DNA of 64,000 bases, taken from Myxococcales bacterium (lineage in GTDB: Bacteria > Myxococcota > B64-G9). The stretch's first letter is position 1; each line of letters begins with the position of its first letter. The notes under the pieces were generated by a model that did not search any database, was not told the DNA's origin, and saw only the letters and a program-made list of their open reading frames with translations. Made by a program: the position numbers and the translations under genes. The stretch is from assembly GCA_012798435.1 (NCBI GenBank), contig JAAZNF010000074.1:1-64000 (forward strand). Reading direction: 5' to 3'. Positions 41,806 through 50,424 of this stretch are shown here, one piece after another.

Positions 41806-42659
41806 GGGCCGACCTGTATGGGCTTGCGCCCCGTCACCCGGACGCTGGAGACCTTGCCCGCCAGCTCCCGGACCACCCGATCGAGCTTCTCCCTGGGCAA
41901 CGACGCAGAGCCGCAACAGCAGGCTCCGGCCGCCTCGGTGTCGAGCAGGGCGCGAAGCTGCGCCTCGTCATAGACCAGCCGGTCGCGGACGGCGACGTCG
42001 ATCAGGCCGGCTTCTTTCAGGCCCTCGACGTAGGCATCCTCGGGGATGGCGCCCGCGACACACGCCGAGTAGAGCAGCCCTTCGGCCCGCATCCAGTCGG
42101 GCAGCGGCTCGGCCACCATGTCCGCGATGGAAAAGCGCCCGCCCGGCCTGAGCACCCGGTGAATCTCGGAGAAGACCCGTTCTTTCTCCGGGGACAGGTT
42201 GATCACGCAGTTGGAGAGCACGAGGTCGATCGACGCCGCCTCGACCGGCAGGTCCTCGATGATGCCCTGGCGCACCTCCACGTTGTCAAGACCCGCCGCG
42301 GCCGCGTTGGCACGGGCGCGCTCGATCATGGCCGGGGTCATGTCGACGCCGATGACTCGCCCCCTCGGCCCGGCCAGCTTGGCCGCGAGCAAGAGGTCGA
42401 TCCCCGCGCCCGAGCCGAGGTCGAGCACCGTGTCGCCCTCGCGGATCTCGGCCAGAGCCACGGGGTTCCCGCAGCCGAACGAGCTCGCCACCGCGTCGGC
42501 GGGAAGCGTCGCCAGCGCTTCGCGGGAGTAGCCGGCCAGGGCCGCCAGGGTGGCGTCGCAGGCCGGCCCGCCGCAACAGCCGCCAGCGGTGCGCGTGTTC
42601 TCGACGGCGCGGGCGTATGACTCCGAAACCGACTTGCGGATGTCGACCGGGCGCATCAT
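41802..42659 (-). CDS. arsM: Arsenite S-adenosylmethionine methyltransferase ArsM
   Basis: The 285-residue enzyme methylates As(III) to volatile or less retained species. The SAM site is [18 protein letters not shown]. The three conserved arsenic-binding cysteines are in [21 protein letters not shown] and YSACVAG. Additional Cys-rich segments occur near the N-terminus (GGCCGGPAC) and C-terminus (GACCCGS). It is coupled to acr3 upstream through ATGA and to the arsC fusion downstream. Start codons ATG-ATG stand in tandem; the first is listed. Confidence 0.96.
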   Translation of the reverse strand: MMRPVDIRKSVSESYARAVENTRTAGGCCGGPACDATLAALAGYSREALATLPADAVASSFGCGNPVALAEIREGDTVLDLGSGAGIDLLLAAKLAGPRGRVIGVDMTPAMIERARANAAAAGLDNVEVRQGIIEDLPVEAASIDLVLSNCVINLSPEKERVFSEIHRVLRPGGRFSIADMVAEPLPDWMRAEGLLYSACVAGAIPEDAYVEGLKEAGLIDVAVRDRLVYDEAQLRALLDTEAAGACCCGSASLPREKLDRVVRELAGKVSSVRVTGRKPIQVGP

Positions 42660-43759
42660 GAGCGGACCTCCTGCCTGCCGTAGTATCTTCTCCCCAACCA
42701 CAGGGCGACGTTGACGAGCCCGATCATCACCGGCACCTCGACCAGCGGCCCGATGACCGCCGCGAAGGCCGCGCCGTGGCCGATGGTGAAGGTGGCCACC
42801 GCCACCGCGATGGCCAGCTCGAAGTTGTTCGAGGCCGCGGTGAAGGAGAGCGTGGTCGCCTGGCCGTAGCTGGCCCCGACCTTCCTGGACAAGAAGAAAG
42901 AGATCAAGAACATCACCACGAAGTAGATGAGCAGCGGGATGGCGATGCGGACCACGTCGAGCGGCAGCTCCACGATCTTCTCGCCCTTGAGCGCGAACAT
43001 CACCACGATGGTGAAGAGCAACGCGACGAGCGTGATGGGGCTGATCTTCGGGATGAACTTGTTGTGGTACCAGTCCTTGTCCTTGGCCTTGATGAGCGCA
43101 AAGCGGGTGATGATCCCGGCCAAGAAAGGGATGCCGAGGTAGATGAAGACGCTTTTCGCGATCTCGCCGATGGTGATGTCCACCGCCACGCCCTGAAGGC
43201 CGAACCAGGTCGGCAGCACCGTGATGAAGACGTAGGCGTAGACCGAGAAGAAGAGCACCTGGAAGATCGAGTTGAAGGCCACCAGGCCCGCGCAGTACTC
43301 GGTGTCGCCCCGCGCCAGCTCGTTCCACACGATGACCATGGCGATGCAGCGGGCGAGTCCAATCATGATGAGCCCCACCATGTACTCGGGCTTGTCGTGC
43401 AAGAAGAGCACGGCCAGGGCGAACATCAGGACCGGGCCGATGATCCAGTTCTGCACGAGGGACAGGCCCAGGACCTTGGTGTTGCGGAACACCGGTCCCA
43501 TCTCCTCGTAGCGGACCTTGGCCAGCGGTGGGTACATCATCAGGATGAGCCCGATGGCGATGGGGATGCTGGTCGTGCCCACGTTGAACTGGTTGATGAA
43601 CGGCTCCAGCGCCGGGAACAGGTAGCCGGCGCCGACGCCGATCCCCATGGCCAGGAAGATCCACAATGTGAGGTAGCGGTCGAGGAAGGAAAGGCGCTTG
43701 GCCACGCCGGGTTCGGTGCCAGCGGTCGCGGCGGCTGCAGTGGTCGGATCGTTGCTCAT
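42656..43759 (-). CDS. acr3: ACR3-family arsenite efflux permease
   Basis: This membrane protein of about 367 residues with ten helices exports arsenite. The conserved Cys of the fourth helix is in [19 protein letters not shown], and the conserved Glu of the tenth helix in [14 protein letters not shown]. Two ATG codons are adjacent; AGGAGG is 6 nt from the second (43759) and 3 nt from the first (43762). The start overlaps the arsR stop. Length and motifs leave little doubt about the family. Confidence 0.97.
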   Translation of the reverse strand: MSNDPTTAAAATAGTEPGVAKRLSFLDRYLTLWIFLAMGIGVGAGYLFPALEPFINQFNVGTTSIPIAIGLILMMYPPLAKVRYEEMGPVFRNTKVLGLSLVQNWIIGPVLMFALAVLFLHDKPEYMVGLIMIGLARCIAMVIVWNELARGDTEYCAGLVAFNSIFQVLFFSVYAYVFITVLPTWFGLQGVAVDITIGEIAKSVFIYLGIPFLAGIITRFALIKAKDKDWYHNKFIPKISPITLVALLFTIVVMFALKGEKIVELPLDVVRIAIPLLIYFVVMFLISFFLSRKVGASYGQATTLSFTAASNNFELAIAVAVATFTIGHGAAFAAVIGPLVEVPVMIGLVNVALWLGRRYYGRQEVRS

Positions 43760-44187
43760 CATTTTCCTCCTGAATTTGGCTCGCGAGCACGGTGCGCTGG
43801 TTTGCCGTTGGTCGAGGGCCCGCAGGCGCCGCCGGGTGCGCATGCAGCGTCACGTTCCTTGCGTTGGAGCCAGCCGTTGAGGTTCTGGAGGATCCGCGCG
43901 GCACCGGGGTGATGGGCGAGTTTTTCGCTAAGGACGTCTAGCAGCGCGCGCTCGACCTGGTTGTCGGTCGGGCAGATCGAGTAGTAGGACCAGGTGGCTT
44001 CCTTGCGATCGGTCACCAGGCCCGCGTGGCGCAGGGTGGCGAGGTGTCTGGAGGCCTTCGACTGGGTGATCTGGAGCGCCTCCATGAGGTCGCACACGCA
44101 CAGTTCCCGGTGGTTGAGCAGCAGCCACAGTATCTTGAGCCGCGACTCGTCGGCGAGCAGTTTCAGGAACCGGGCGACGTCTTTCAC
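43759..44187 (-). CDS. arsR: Arsenic-responsive repressor ArsR
   Basis: The 142-residue winged-helix repressor has the As(III)-binding motif ELCVCDL in the DNA-binding helix, followed by [17 protein letters not shown]. The Cys-containing C-terminal tail ([11 protein letters not shown]) could also bind metalloid. I place the start at GTG 44187, because GGAGG lies 5 nt upstream. The ATG at 44235 falls inside the promoter spacer and cannot be on the transcript. It is the first gene of the arsR-acr3-arsM-arsC operon. Confidence 0.94.
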   Translation of the reverse strand: MKDVARFLKLLADESRLKILWLLLNHRELCVCDLMEALQITQSKASRHLATLRHAGLVTDRKEATWSYYSICPTDNQVERALLDVLSEKLAHHPGAARILQNLNGWLQRKERDAACAPGGACGPSTNGKPAHRAREPNSGGK

Positions 44188-44210
44188 GACAACCTCCGCG
44201 CCGATGTGTT

Positions 44211-44243
44211 TATTCGTATATGCGGTTACACGCATGATGTCAA
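44211..44243 (-). promoter_or_regulatory. Promoter and ArsR operator of the arsenic operon
   Basis: On the minus strand a perfect TTGACA (44238-44243), a 17-bp spacer and TATACG (44215-44220) form a good sigma70 promoter. ATATACGAATA (44211-44221 on the opposite strand) covers the -10, where ArsR would block polymerase. The predicted transcript starts near 44205, about 18 nt before the GTG of arsR. Confidence 0.7.
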
Positions 44244-44393
44244 GGGTGGCCTTTCCAGAACCCTTGTGGGCTCGAGCCGCATCGCCACTTCCAGATGGCA
44301 CTTGAAATCGGGGCCCGCGGGCGCGCCAACCAGTTTTCTTGGGTAAAGATCGGTCGATTGAAATGCTTCCAGGAACATTTAGAGTGGGACATC

Positions 44394-44423
44394 TTGACCA
44401 AATTTTACAACCGGTTTTAGTAT
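44394..44423 (+). promoter_or_regulatory. Promoter placing transcription start at the ATG (possibly leaderless)
   Basis: TTGACC (44394-44399), 18 bp, then TAGTAT (44418-44423). Transcription would start about 7 nt on, at or next to the ATG at 44430. No ribosome-binding site is visible before that ATG, in agreement with a leaderless mRNA. Confidence 0.45.
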
Positions 44424-44429
44424 GCCCGC

Positions 44430-44963
44430 ATGAAATCCAACCGATGTTTCTTGTTTCTTTCCGTGGTGCTGGCCCTGTCCCAGGTCCTTCCCGCGGCCGC
44501 CTCCATGGCCGTACGGCTCTCGCTCGACGATCTCGTCGCGCGGGCCGAGCGGGTGGTGACGGCACGGCTCGCCGGGGAGCCCGAGTCCTTCTGGCGCGGC
44601 CAGCGCATCTACACCCGCTACACCTTCGCCGTCGAGGAGGAGTGGCTGGGGAAGGGAGAAACGACCTTCTCCATCGAACAGCCGGGCGGAGCGGTGGGGA
44701 AATGGGCCCAGAAGGCCCACGGCTTCCCGGTGTTCGAGCAAGACGAGCGGGTGGTGCTGTTCCTCGGCTCTTTCGAGGGGCAGCCACGAGTGGTCGGGAT
44801 GTGCCAGGGAGTCTTCCGGTGGGTGGAGGAGGGCGGCCGCGCCATCCTGGAGCAGAAACTCGATGGCCTGCGCCTCGTCCCCGAGGGCGGCGAGCCCATC
44901 CGCGTCGAGGCGAGCGAGCTGCGGCGCGTCATCGAGCGGCGGCAGGAAGGAGCGCGGCCATGA
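44430..44963 (+). CDS. Small exported protein of unknown function, partner of the metalloprotease
   Basis: The 177-residue protein has a signal peptide (about residues 1-25, ending AAAS) and no lipobox or membrane helix, so it is periplasmic or secreted. A conserved-looking core has RYTFAVEEEWLGKG and VVLFLGSFEG, typical of small beta-rich domains. It contains a single mature cysteine. The stop overlaps the start of the metalloprotease gene (ATGA), which suggests that the two proteins act together, for example as a chaperone or inhibitor for the protease. That role is inference from coupling. Confidence 0.8.
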   Translation: MKSNRCFLFLSVVLALSQVLPAAASMAVRLSLDDLVARAERVVTARLAGEPESFWRGQRIYTRYTFAVEEEWLGKGETTFSIEQPGGAVGKWAQKAHGFPVFEQDERVVLFLGSFEGQPRVVGMCQGVFRWVEEGGRAILEQKLDGLRLVPEGGEPIRVEASELRRVIERRQEGARP

Positions 44964-45766
44964 GGACGCTCCTTCTGCTGCTCGCTGCCGTGTTCTCGCT
45001 GGGAGTCTTCGCCGAGCCGGCCGCGGCCTGCTCCCGCAGCCGGGATCCGCAAAATGACAAGGTTTGCCTGTGGTGGAACAAGCGCAACGTGAGCTTCTTG
45101 CTGCACCGCACCTGCTCGCTGGACGTGCAGCCCGCGGACAACTGCTACAACGCGGTGCGCGCCTCCTACCAGGCCTGGCGCAACGCCTGCACCGATCTTG
45201 CGCTCGTCGACGGCGGGCTCACCGACCGGACCGACCTGGGCTTCGATCAGGAGAACTGGAACAACAACATCAACCTGCTCATCTTCCAGGCGGACTGGGG
45301 CGGCCGAGACCGCAGCTCCATCGCGCTCACCACCACCACCTACGACCGTGACACCGGGCAGATCGTGGACGCGGACATCGAGTTCAACGACGAGTACTTC
45401 CACTTCACCGTGCCCCAGTCGCCGGCGGTGGACATCGACATCCAGAACGCGCTGGTGCACGAGCTGGGGCACGCGATCGGGCTCGACCATTCGACCGACT
45501 CCCAGGCCACCATGTACCCCACCGCCAACACGGGCGAGACGCTCAAGCGCGATCCCGACGCGGACGACTTCCAGTGCCTGTGTGAGATATACCCGCCCGG
45601 AAAATCCGCCACCAAGTGCGACGGCAGCAACACGGGAGACGATGAGGGCGGTTGCCGCTGCGTCGGAGCGGGCGCGGGTGGCGCGGGAGCCTGGTTGCTT
45701 TGCCTTTTATTCTTGCGCCGGCGCGTCGAGGGGCGCTGTGCCGGCAGGAAGGAGAAGCGGGCATGA
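44960..45766 (+). CDS. Matrixin-like secreted zinc metalloprotease with MYXO-CTERM-like tail
   Basis: In this 268-residue protein a signal peptide (about 1-23) precedes a metzincin domain with zinc motif HELGHAIGLDH (about residues 168-178) and Met-turn MYPT. The N-terminal part has four cysteines that could form disulfides. The last 45 residues are a Gly/Ala segment with a Cys (GGCRCVGAG), a hydrophobic helix (AGAWLLCLLFL) and RRR, resembling the MYXO-CTERM sorting signal. The tail continues another 13 or so residues after the basic triplet. It should be processed and held at the cell surface. Confidence 0.9.
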   Translation: MRTLLLLLAAVFSLGVFAEPAAACSRSRDPQNDKVCLWWNKRNVSFLLHRTCSLDVQPADNCYNAVRASYQAWRNACTDLALVDGGLTDRTDLGFDQENWNNNINLLIFQADWGGRDRSSIALTTTTYDRDTGQIVDADIEFNDEYFHFTVPQSPAVDIDIQNALVHELGHAIGLDHSTDSQATMYPTANTGETLKRDPDADDFQCLCEIYPPGKSATKCDGSNTGDDEGGCRCVGAGAGGAGAWLLCLLFLRRRVEGRCAGRKEKRA

Positions 45767-47061
45767 TCCGGAATGGCATTTCGCTCGGGGTGGGGTTTTT
45801 CGCCGCCGCCTGGTTGATGGCCGGCTGCGACGAGACCCGGCTGCACAAGGTCACGCAGCACTACGATCTCTTCTTCCCTGAGGGGGAGGTCCAGAAGGAC
45901 ACCTTCACCCAGAAGGCCGCGGCCATGATCGACATCCTGTGGGTGGTGGACAACTCGCCCAGCATGCTGCAGGAGCAGAACAACCTGGCCAACAACTTCG
46001 ACTCCTTCATCGGCATCATCGAAAGCTCGAACGTCGACTACCAGATCGCGGTCATCTCCACCGACATGGATCAGGCGAGCCACAAGGGCCAGTTCCTGGG
46101 CAACCCCAAGATCATCCAGCGCGGGCCGAACGCCAAGGCCCAGTTCCAGGCGAACATCCGGGTGGGCACCACCGGCGCCGGCAACGAGCAGGGCCTGATG
46201 GCCGCCTGGACCGCGCTGACCGAGCCGCTGATCTCGGGCGTCAACGCCGGCTTCTTGCGCCCGGGGGCCTCGCTGGCGGTGATCTTCGTCTCGGACGAGG
46301 ATGACCACTCGTTCAACAAGATCACCTTCTACCAGCGTTTCTTCGAGCAGCAGAAAGGCGTCGGCAACGAGAACCGGGTGGTGGGCGGCGCCATCGTGGG
46401 CGACGAGCCCGACGGCTGCCAGAACCCCCAGACCGGCGCGGCGGTGGTGGGCCGGCGCTACCACGAGCTGGTGCAGCAGGTGGGCGGCAGCATCGGCTCG
46501 ATCTGCGCCTCCGACTGGAGCGCCACCTTGAACCAGCTCGGCCTCACCGTGGCCGGGTTGGACCGGCGCTTCACGCTGTCCGATCCGCAGCCCGAGGACA
46601 GCACCATCGACGTCAAGGTCAACGGCACATCGGTCCCTCGCGACTACCAGAACGGCTGGACCTTCGAGAACGGCAGCGTGTTCTTCGCCGGGGGCTACGT
46701 GCCGCCGCCGGGAGCCACCATCGAGGTGAGCTACCTGCACCCGCAGAAGGAGTTCACGCTCACCCAGATCCCGGCCTACGATCCCAACAACCCGGGGGCC
46801 GACATCCACGTGACGGTGTACGCGCCGGGGGCCGCCCAGTGTACCAAGACCTCCGACTGCGCCAGCGAGTGCGGGCTGGCCGGCCGCTGCGACGGCATGG
46901 CCATCAACTACGACTACACCTCCGGCTGGGTGCTGGAGACGCCCAGCGTGGGGACCGAAACCCACTACGTGGTGTCCTTCGAGGGCAACTACTACCCGCT
47001 GGGCGGCTCGGTCATCCAGGTGGTGTACTCCTGCGCCGGCGGCTGCAAGTTCAACCCCTGA
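45763..47061 (+). CDS. VWA-like lipoprotein, first copy
   Basis: The 432-residue lipoprotein has lipobox MAGC at about residues 19-22. A von Willebrand A-like domain follows (about 50-250), with MIDAS-type DILWVVDNSPSM, a metal-site Thr region and VSDEDDHS. The C-terminal half is beta-rich with a short Cys cluster (CTKTSDCASECG). It is probably a surface adhesin or binding protein. Its start overlaps the metalloprotease stop, and a Cys-rich lipoprotein follows 17 bp later. A diverged second copy of this pair follows downstream. Confidence 0.85.
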   Translation: MIRNGISLGVGFFAAAWLMAGCDETRLHKVTQHYDLFFPEGEVQKDTFTQKAAAMIDILWVVDNSPSMLQEQNNLANNFDSFIGIIESSNVDYQIAVISTDMDQASHKGQFLGNPKIIQRGPNAKAQFQANIRVGTTGAGNEQGLMAAWTALTEPLISGVNAGFLRPGASLAVIFVSDEDDHSFNKITFYQRFFEQQKGVGNENRVVGGAIVGDEPDGCQNPQTGAAVVGRRYHELVQQVGGSIGSICASDWSATLNQLGLTVAGLDRRFTLSDPQPEDSTIDVKVNGTSVPRDYQNGWTFENGSVFFAGGYVPPPGATIEVSYLHPQKEFTLTQIPAYDPNNPGADIHVTVYAPGAAQCTKTSDCASECGLAGRCDGMAINYDYTSGWVLETPSVGTETHYVVSFEGNYYPLGGSVIQVVYSCAGGCKFNP

Positions 47062-47078
47062 ACGAGGCGAGGTCTGCC

Positions 47079-48275
47079 ATGAAGTATCTTATCCTGTGTA
47101 GCGTGGTGGCTCTGCTGGCCGCGGGGTGCGGCGGCGGCTCGGAGAAGGTCGGTTGCGAAAAGGACGGCGACTGCGGCCAGAACTTCAAGTGCGACATCTA
47201 CACCAAGACCTGCCGTTGTATCTCGGACGCGGCCTGCCTGGCGGCGGGCGAGAAGTGCATGCCGGACGGCACCTGCCAGGTGTACACCGGCTGCAAGAGC
47301 GACATGGAGTGCGGTGCCTGCAAGCGCTGCGATTCCGCCAGCGGCGAGTGCCTGTGTACCGATAGCTGCGGCTGCCCCACCGGCGAGATCTGCAACGCCT
47401 CGGGCTATTGCCAGCCCAGCAGCGGTTGTTTCGACAACCAGGATTGTCCCAGCGGCCAGTTCTGCGACACGGGCAGCAAGAGCTGCAAGAACAACGGCAC
47501 CTGCGTGACGAAGTTCCAGTGCCCGCTGGGCCAGATCTGCACTGGCGGGGTGTGCGTGGCCGGCTGCGAGGACTACGGCGACTGCCCCATGCGCGCTTCC
47601 TGCGTGGGTGGCCAGTGCGCGGCCGGGGTGTGCCAGGACGACTCCTTCTGCGGGTTCTTGGAGTACTGCAACAACGGCACCTGCACCAACGCCTCCAGCG
47701 CGGCCACCCCGTACTGCAAGGCCTGCAAGGGCCTCGACATGTGCGGCAGCCGCGACAACCCCTGCCTGCTCTACCCGTACGTGGGGGACGCCTTCGACCA
47801 GGCCTATCCCTACTCCACCACCGACGACACCCAGTACTGCGGGGTGGACTGCTCTGGTGGCCAGCGTTGCCCGAACGGCTTCTCCTGCAACACCATCTCG
47901 GTGGTGGACCAGAACGACGACTGCACCTCCAGCCACACCTGTCCCGGCGGCATCCCGTGCATCAAGGACCCGGAGAGCGACAAGTCCTACTGCCCGTGCC
48001 ACGACACCTCGAACCCGTGCCCGGCCAACACCTGCCTGATGGGCGACACCTGCGGCGCCATGACCAAGAAGTGCGTGGCCCTGGCCATGAGCGGCATCGA
48101 CGTGCCCTGCACCCAGAACTCCGACTGCAACATCTGCACGGTGAGCTTCAAGCACTGCATGTCCAACAACGACTGCAAGCCCATCGTGTGCGAGAAGGAA
48201 TCCGGCCAGAGCTACGGCTGGTGCACGGTGGGCAAGGCCTGCGGCTTGCTGGAAGGCTTCCACTGCCAACCCTGA
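47079..48275 (+). CDS. Cys-rich EGF-like-repeat lipoprotein, first copy
   Basis: The 398-residue lipoprotein has lipobox LAAGC at residues 13-17 and more than fifty cysteines arranged in 20-30-residue repeats of the form CxxxxDCxxxxxCxxxxC. Such disulfide-rich stalks are common on myxobacterial cell surfaces. No catalytic motif is present. It follows the VWA-like gene and most likely acts with it. Confidence 0.85.
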   Translation: MKYLILCSVVALLAAGCGGGSEKVGCEKDGDCGQNFKCDIYTKTCRCISDAACLAAGEKCMPDGTCQVYTGCKSDMECGACKRCDSASGECLCTDSCGCPTGEICNASGYCQPSSGCFDNQDCPSGQFCDTGSKSCKNNGTCVTKFQCPLGQICTGGVCVAGCEDYGDCPMRASCVGGQCAAGVCQDDSFCGFLEYCNNGTCTNASSAATPYCKACKGLDMCGSRDNPCLLYPYVGDAFDQAYPYSTTDDTQYCGVDCSGGQRCPNGFSCNTISVVDQNDDCTSSHTCPGGIPCIKDPESDKSYCPCHDTSNPCPANTCLMGDTCGAMTKKCVALAMSGIDVPCTQNSDCNICTVSFKHCMSNNDCKPIVCEKESGQSYGWCTVGKACGLLEGFHCQP

Positions 48276-48301
48276 TCCGGGGGAGGGAGGCGCGCGATCC
48301 C

Positions 48302-49543
48302 ATGACGCCGCAAGAAGCGCATTGCCAGGAGACTTCCTTGAGGATTCGCATGCTCTGCGGGGATGAGCCCGACCATCTTGTGGCGCGAACGCGGGGCCGA
48401 AACAGCCAGCGCGTTCGCGCGCCGGTTAGCAATCCGGCCAGTGACCACGTTGGCATTGTCAGATGGTATCAGAGGCTGGCCGCGAGAAGGCAGCGCCTGT
48501 ACCCGGTCCTACTGGGTTGCGGCCTCACCCTCGCGCTCCTGGTCGCGGGCTGCGACGACGTGCGCTTCACTCCCAGCCTGCTCCAGGTGGACACGTTCGA
48601 ACAGGCGAAGCTTCCGGTGGTAGACATCCTGTGGGCGGTGGACAACAGCGGCTCCATGCTGGAGGAGCAGCAAAAGCTCGGCGACAAGTTCGATCTCTTC
48701 ATGGATGCGCTGCAAGACTCTGGCGCCGACTTCCACATCGGGGTGATCTCGACCGACACCGAGGATCCCACCCAGTCGGGCAAGCTCCAGGGCACGGTCA
48801 AGATCATCGACTCGCGCACGGCCGATCCCAAGGCGGTGTTCGCCGCCAACGTGAGGTTGCCACTCACCGAGAGCCGAACCGAGCGCGGCCTGGACGCGGT
48901 GGCCCTGGCGCTCTCGCCCGAACTGGCCGCCGGCGCCAACCAGGGTTTCTTCCGCCAGGACGCGGCGCTGTTCGTGATCGTGGTCTCCGACGAAGACGAT
49001 CATTCCATCGGCCTGCCGCGCTACTACGGCCGGCTGCTGGAACACCACAAGGGTGCCGGCAACGAGAACCGGGTGAACCTCTCCGCCATCGTGGGCGACC
49101 GTCCCTGCGGCTGCGGGCGTGATTGCTCCGAACCGTTCCTGGGCGTGGGCGCCGAGGCGGGCGAGCGTTACCTTCAAGTGCAGGAGGCCACCGGCGGGTA
49201 CTTCCACTCCATCTGCGAGCCGGATTACGGTCCCATCGTGGCCGATCTCGGCATCAACGCGGCCGGGCTGCACCGCAAGTTCTACCTCACCACCCCGCCG
49301 CAGCCCGCCACCATCGAAGTGCTGGTGGTGACCGACGCCGATCCCACCTGCGAACGGGCCACCGATTGCGCCGCCGGCAGCGTGTGCTCCGCCTCGCACC
49401 GCTGCGGGCACAAGCTCTCGCGCATGGAGGGCGACCAGGGGGACTGGATCTACGAGCAGGGGCAGAACGCCATCTTCTTCCCCGGGGGCTACCTCCCGCC
49501 GGCTGGCGCCACGCTGGAAGTCGCCTACTGGAGGATGCCATGA
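48302..49543 (+). CDS. VWA-like lipoprotein, second copy (start uncertain)
   Basis: The frame from ATG 48302 encodes 413 residues and includes a VWA-like domain with DILWAVDNSGSM, a perfect D-x-S-x-S MIDAS, and VSDEDDHS. The sequence aligns along its length with the first copy. The signal peptide (LGCGLTLALLVAGC) begins only at about residue 70, which is far too late for ordinary lipoprotein export. The true start may be a rare codon around 48440-48480, or the 5' end may contain a sequencing error. GGGAGG precedes ATG 48302. The C-terminal region has a CGCGRDC cluster. Confidence 0.8.
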   Translation: MTPQEAHCQETSLRIRMLCGDEPDHLVARTRGRNSQRVRAPVSNPASDHVGIVRWYQRLAARRQRLYPVLLGCGLTLALLVAGCDDVRFTPSLLQVDTFEQAKLPVVDILWAVDNSGSMLEEQQKLGDKFDLFMDALQDSGADFHIGVISTDTEDPTQSGKLQGTVKIIDSRTADPKAVFAANVRLPLTESRTERGLDAVALALSPELAAGANQGFFRQDAALFVIVVSDEDDHSIGLPRYYGRLLEHHKGAGNENRVNLSAIVGDRPCGCGRDCSEPFLGVGAEAGERYLQVQEATGGYFHSICEPDYGPIVADLGINAAGLHRKFYLTTPPQPATIEVLVVTDADPTCERATDCAAGSVCSASHRCGHKLSRMEGDQGDWIYEQGQNAIFFPGGYLPPAGATLEVAYWRMP

Positions 49544-50424
49544 CCCCGCCGCGTGTCGGTTGTCTTCTGCTGATTCTGCTGCTGGTTGCCACCTGCGACA
49601 AGAGCAGCACCTTCCAGGGCGAGTGCAAGCGAGACCGGGACTGCCAGGACTTCGAACGCTGCGACACCATGACCTTCCGCTGCGTGTGCGCCACCGACCA
49701 GGCCTGCGCCGAGGGCGAATTCTGCAACGCGAGCGGGAGTTGCCAGCGCAAGACCGGCTGCGTGACCAACGCGGACTGCCCGGCCAACACCTTCTGTGAC
49801 ACCGGCAGCGGCGAGTGCATGGCCACGGGGCGCTGCTCGCAGGACCTCCAGTGCGACCTGGGCAAGGTGTGCGACACTCAGACCAGCCTGTGCCGTGCCG
49901 GCTGCCGCGATACCGCCGATTGCGATCTCGACCGGCGTGAGGTCTGTGAAAACGGGCAGTGCCTGCCCGGCCGCTGCGAGAACCACCAGTACTGCGAGTT
50001 CGGGCGCATGTGCGATCCCGCCACCCGCACCTGCGTCCTGCCCGCCGATCCCTTCTGCGCCCCCGGCTGTGATCCCATCTGCTCGACCTGCACCGACAAG
50101 ACGAAGGGCCCCTGCGGCGATCCCGCCGACCTGTGCTACGACGGCGGCGCCGGCGGCACCTTCTGCTGGGTGTCTTGCCAGGACGATCCGGACTGCCCCT
50201 CGGGGTACGAGTGCCAGCCCACCTCGGTGAGCTGGGCGCCGGGGTGCGCCACCGACAGCGATTGCCTCACCGTGGCCAACACCTGCGGGCGGCAGAGCCA
50301 CCGCTGCGCGCTCAACCAGCAGCCCTGCGACACCGACAACGACTGCCTGACTTTCCAGGTGCGCTGCGAGGTGGGGAGCTGCATCATCGGCCGCTACTGC
50401 CGGCCGGTCGGCGGCTGCCGCTAG
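49540..50424 (+). CDS. Cys-rich EGF-like-repeat lipoprotein, second copy
   Basis: The 294-residue exported protein has a hydrophobic signal ending in VATC, a weak lipobox at about residue 19, followed by about forty-five cysteines in repeats like those of the first copy (DCPANTFCDTGSGEC, DCLTVANTC). The ATG overlaps the preceding stop (ATGA), so it is coupled to the second VWA-like gene. Its 3' end overlaps the convergent amidohydrolase gene by 4 bp. Confidence 0.85.
   Translation: MTPPRVGCLLLILLLVATCDKSSTFQGECKRDRDCQDFERCDTMTFRCVCATDQACAEGEFCNASGSCQRKTGCVTNADCPANTFCDTGSGECMATGRCSQDLQCDLGKVCDTQTSLCRAGCRDTADCDLDRREVCENGQCLPGRCENHQYCEFGRMCDPATRTCVLPADPFCAPGCDPICSTCTDKTKGPCGDPADLCYDGGAGGTFCWVSCQDDPDCPSGYECQPTSVSWAPGCATDSDCLTVANTCGRQSHRCALNQQPCDTDNDCLTFQVRCEVGSCIIGRYCRPVGGCR

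Noticed and set aside
44188-44235. ATG at 44235 as start of arsR, adding 16 residues
   Set aside because: It lies between the -35 and -10 elements of the promoter, so it would not be transcribed; GTG 44187 has a ribosome-binding site.
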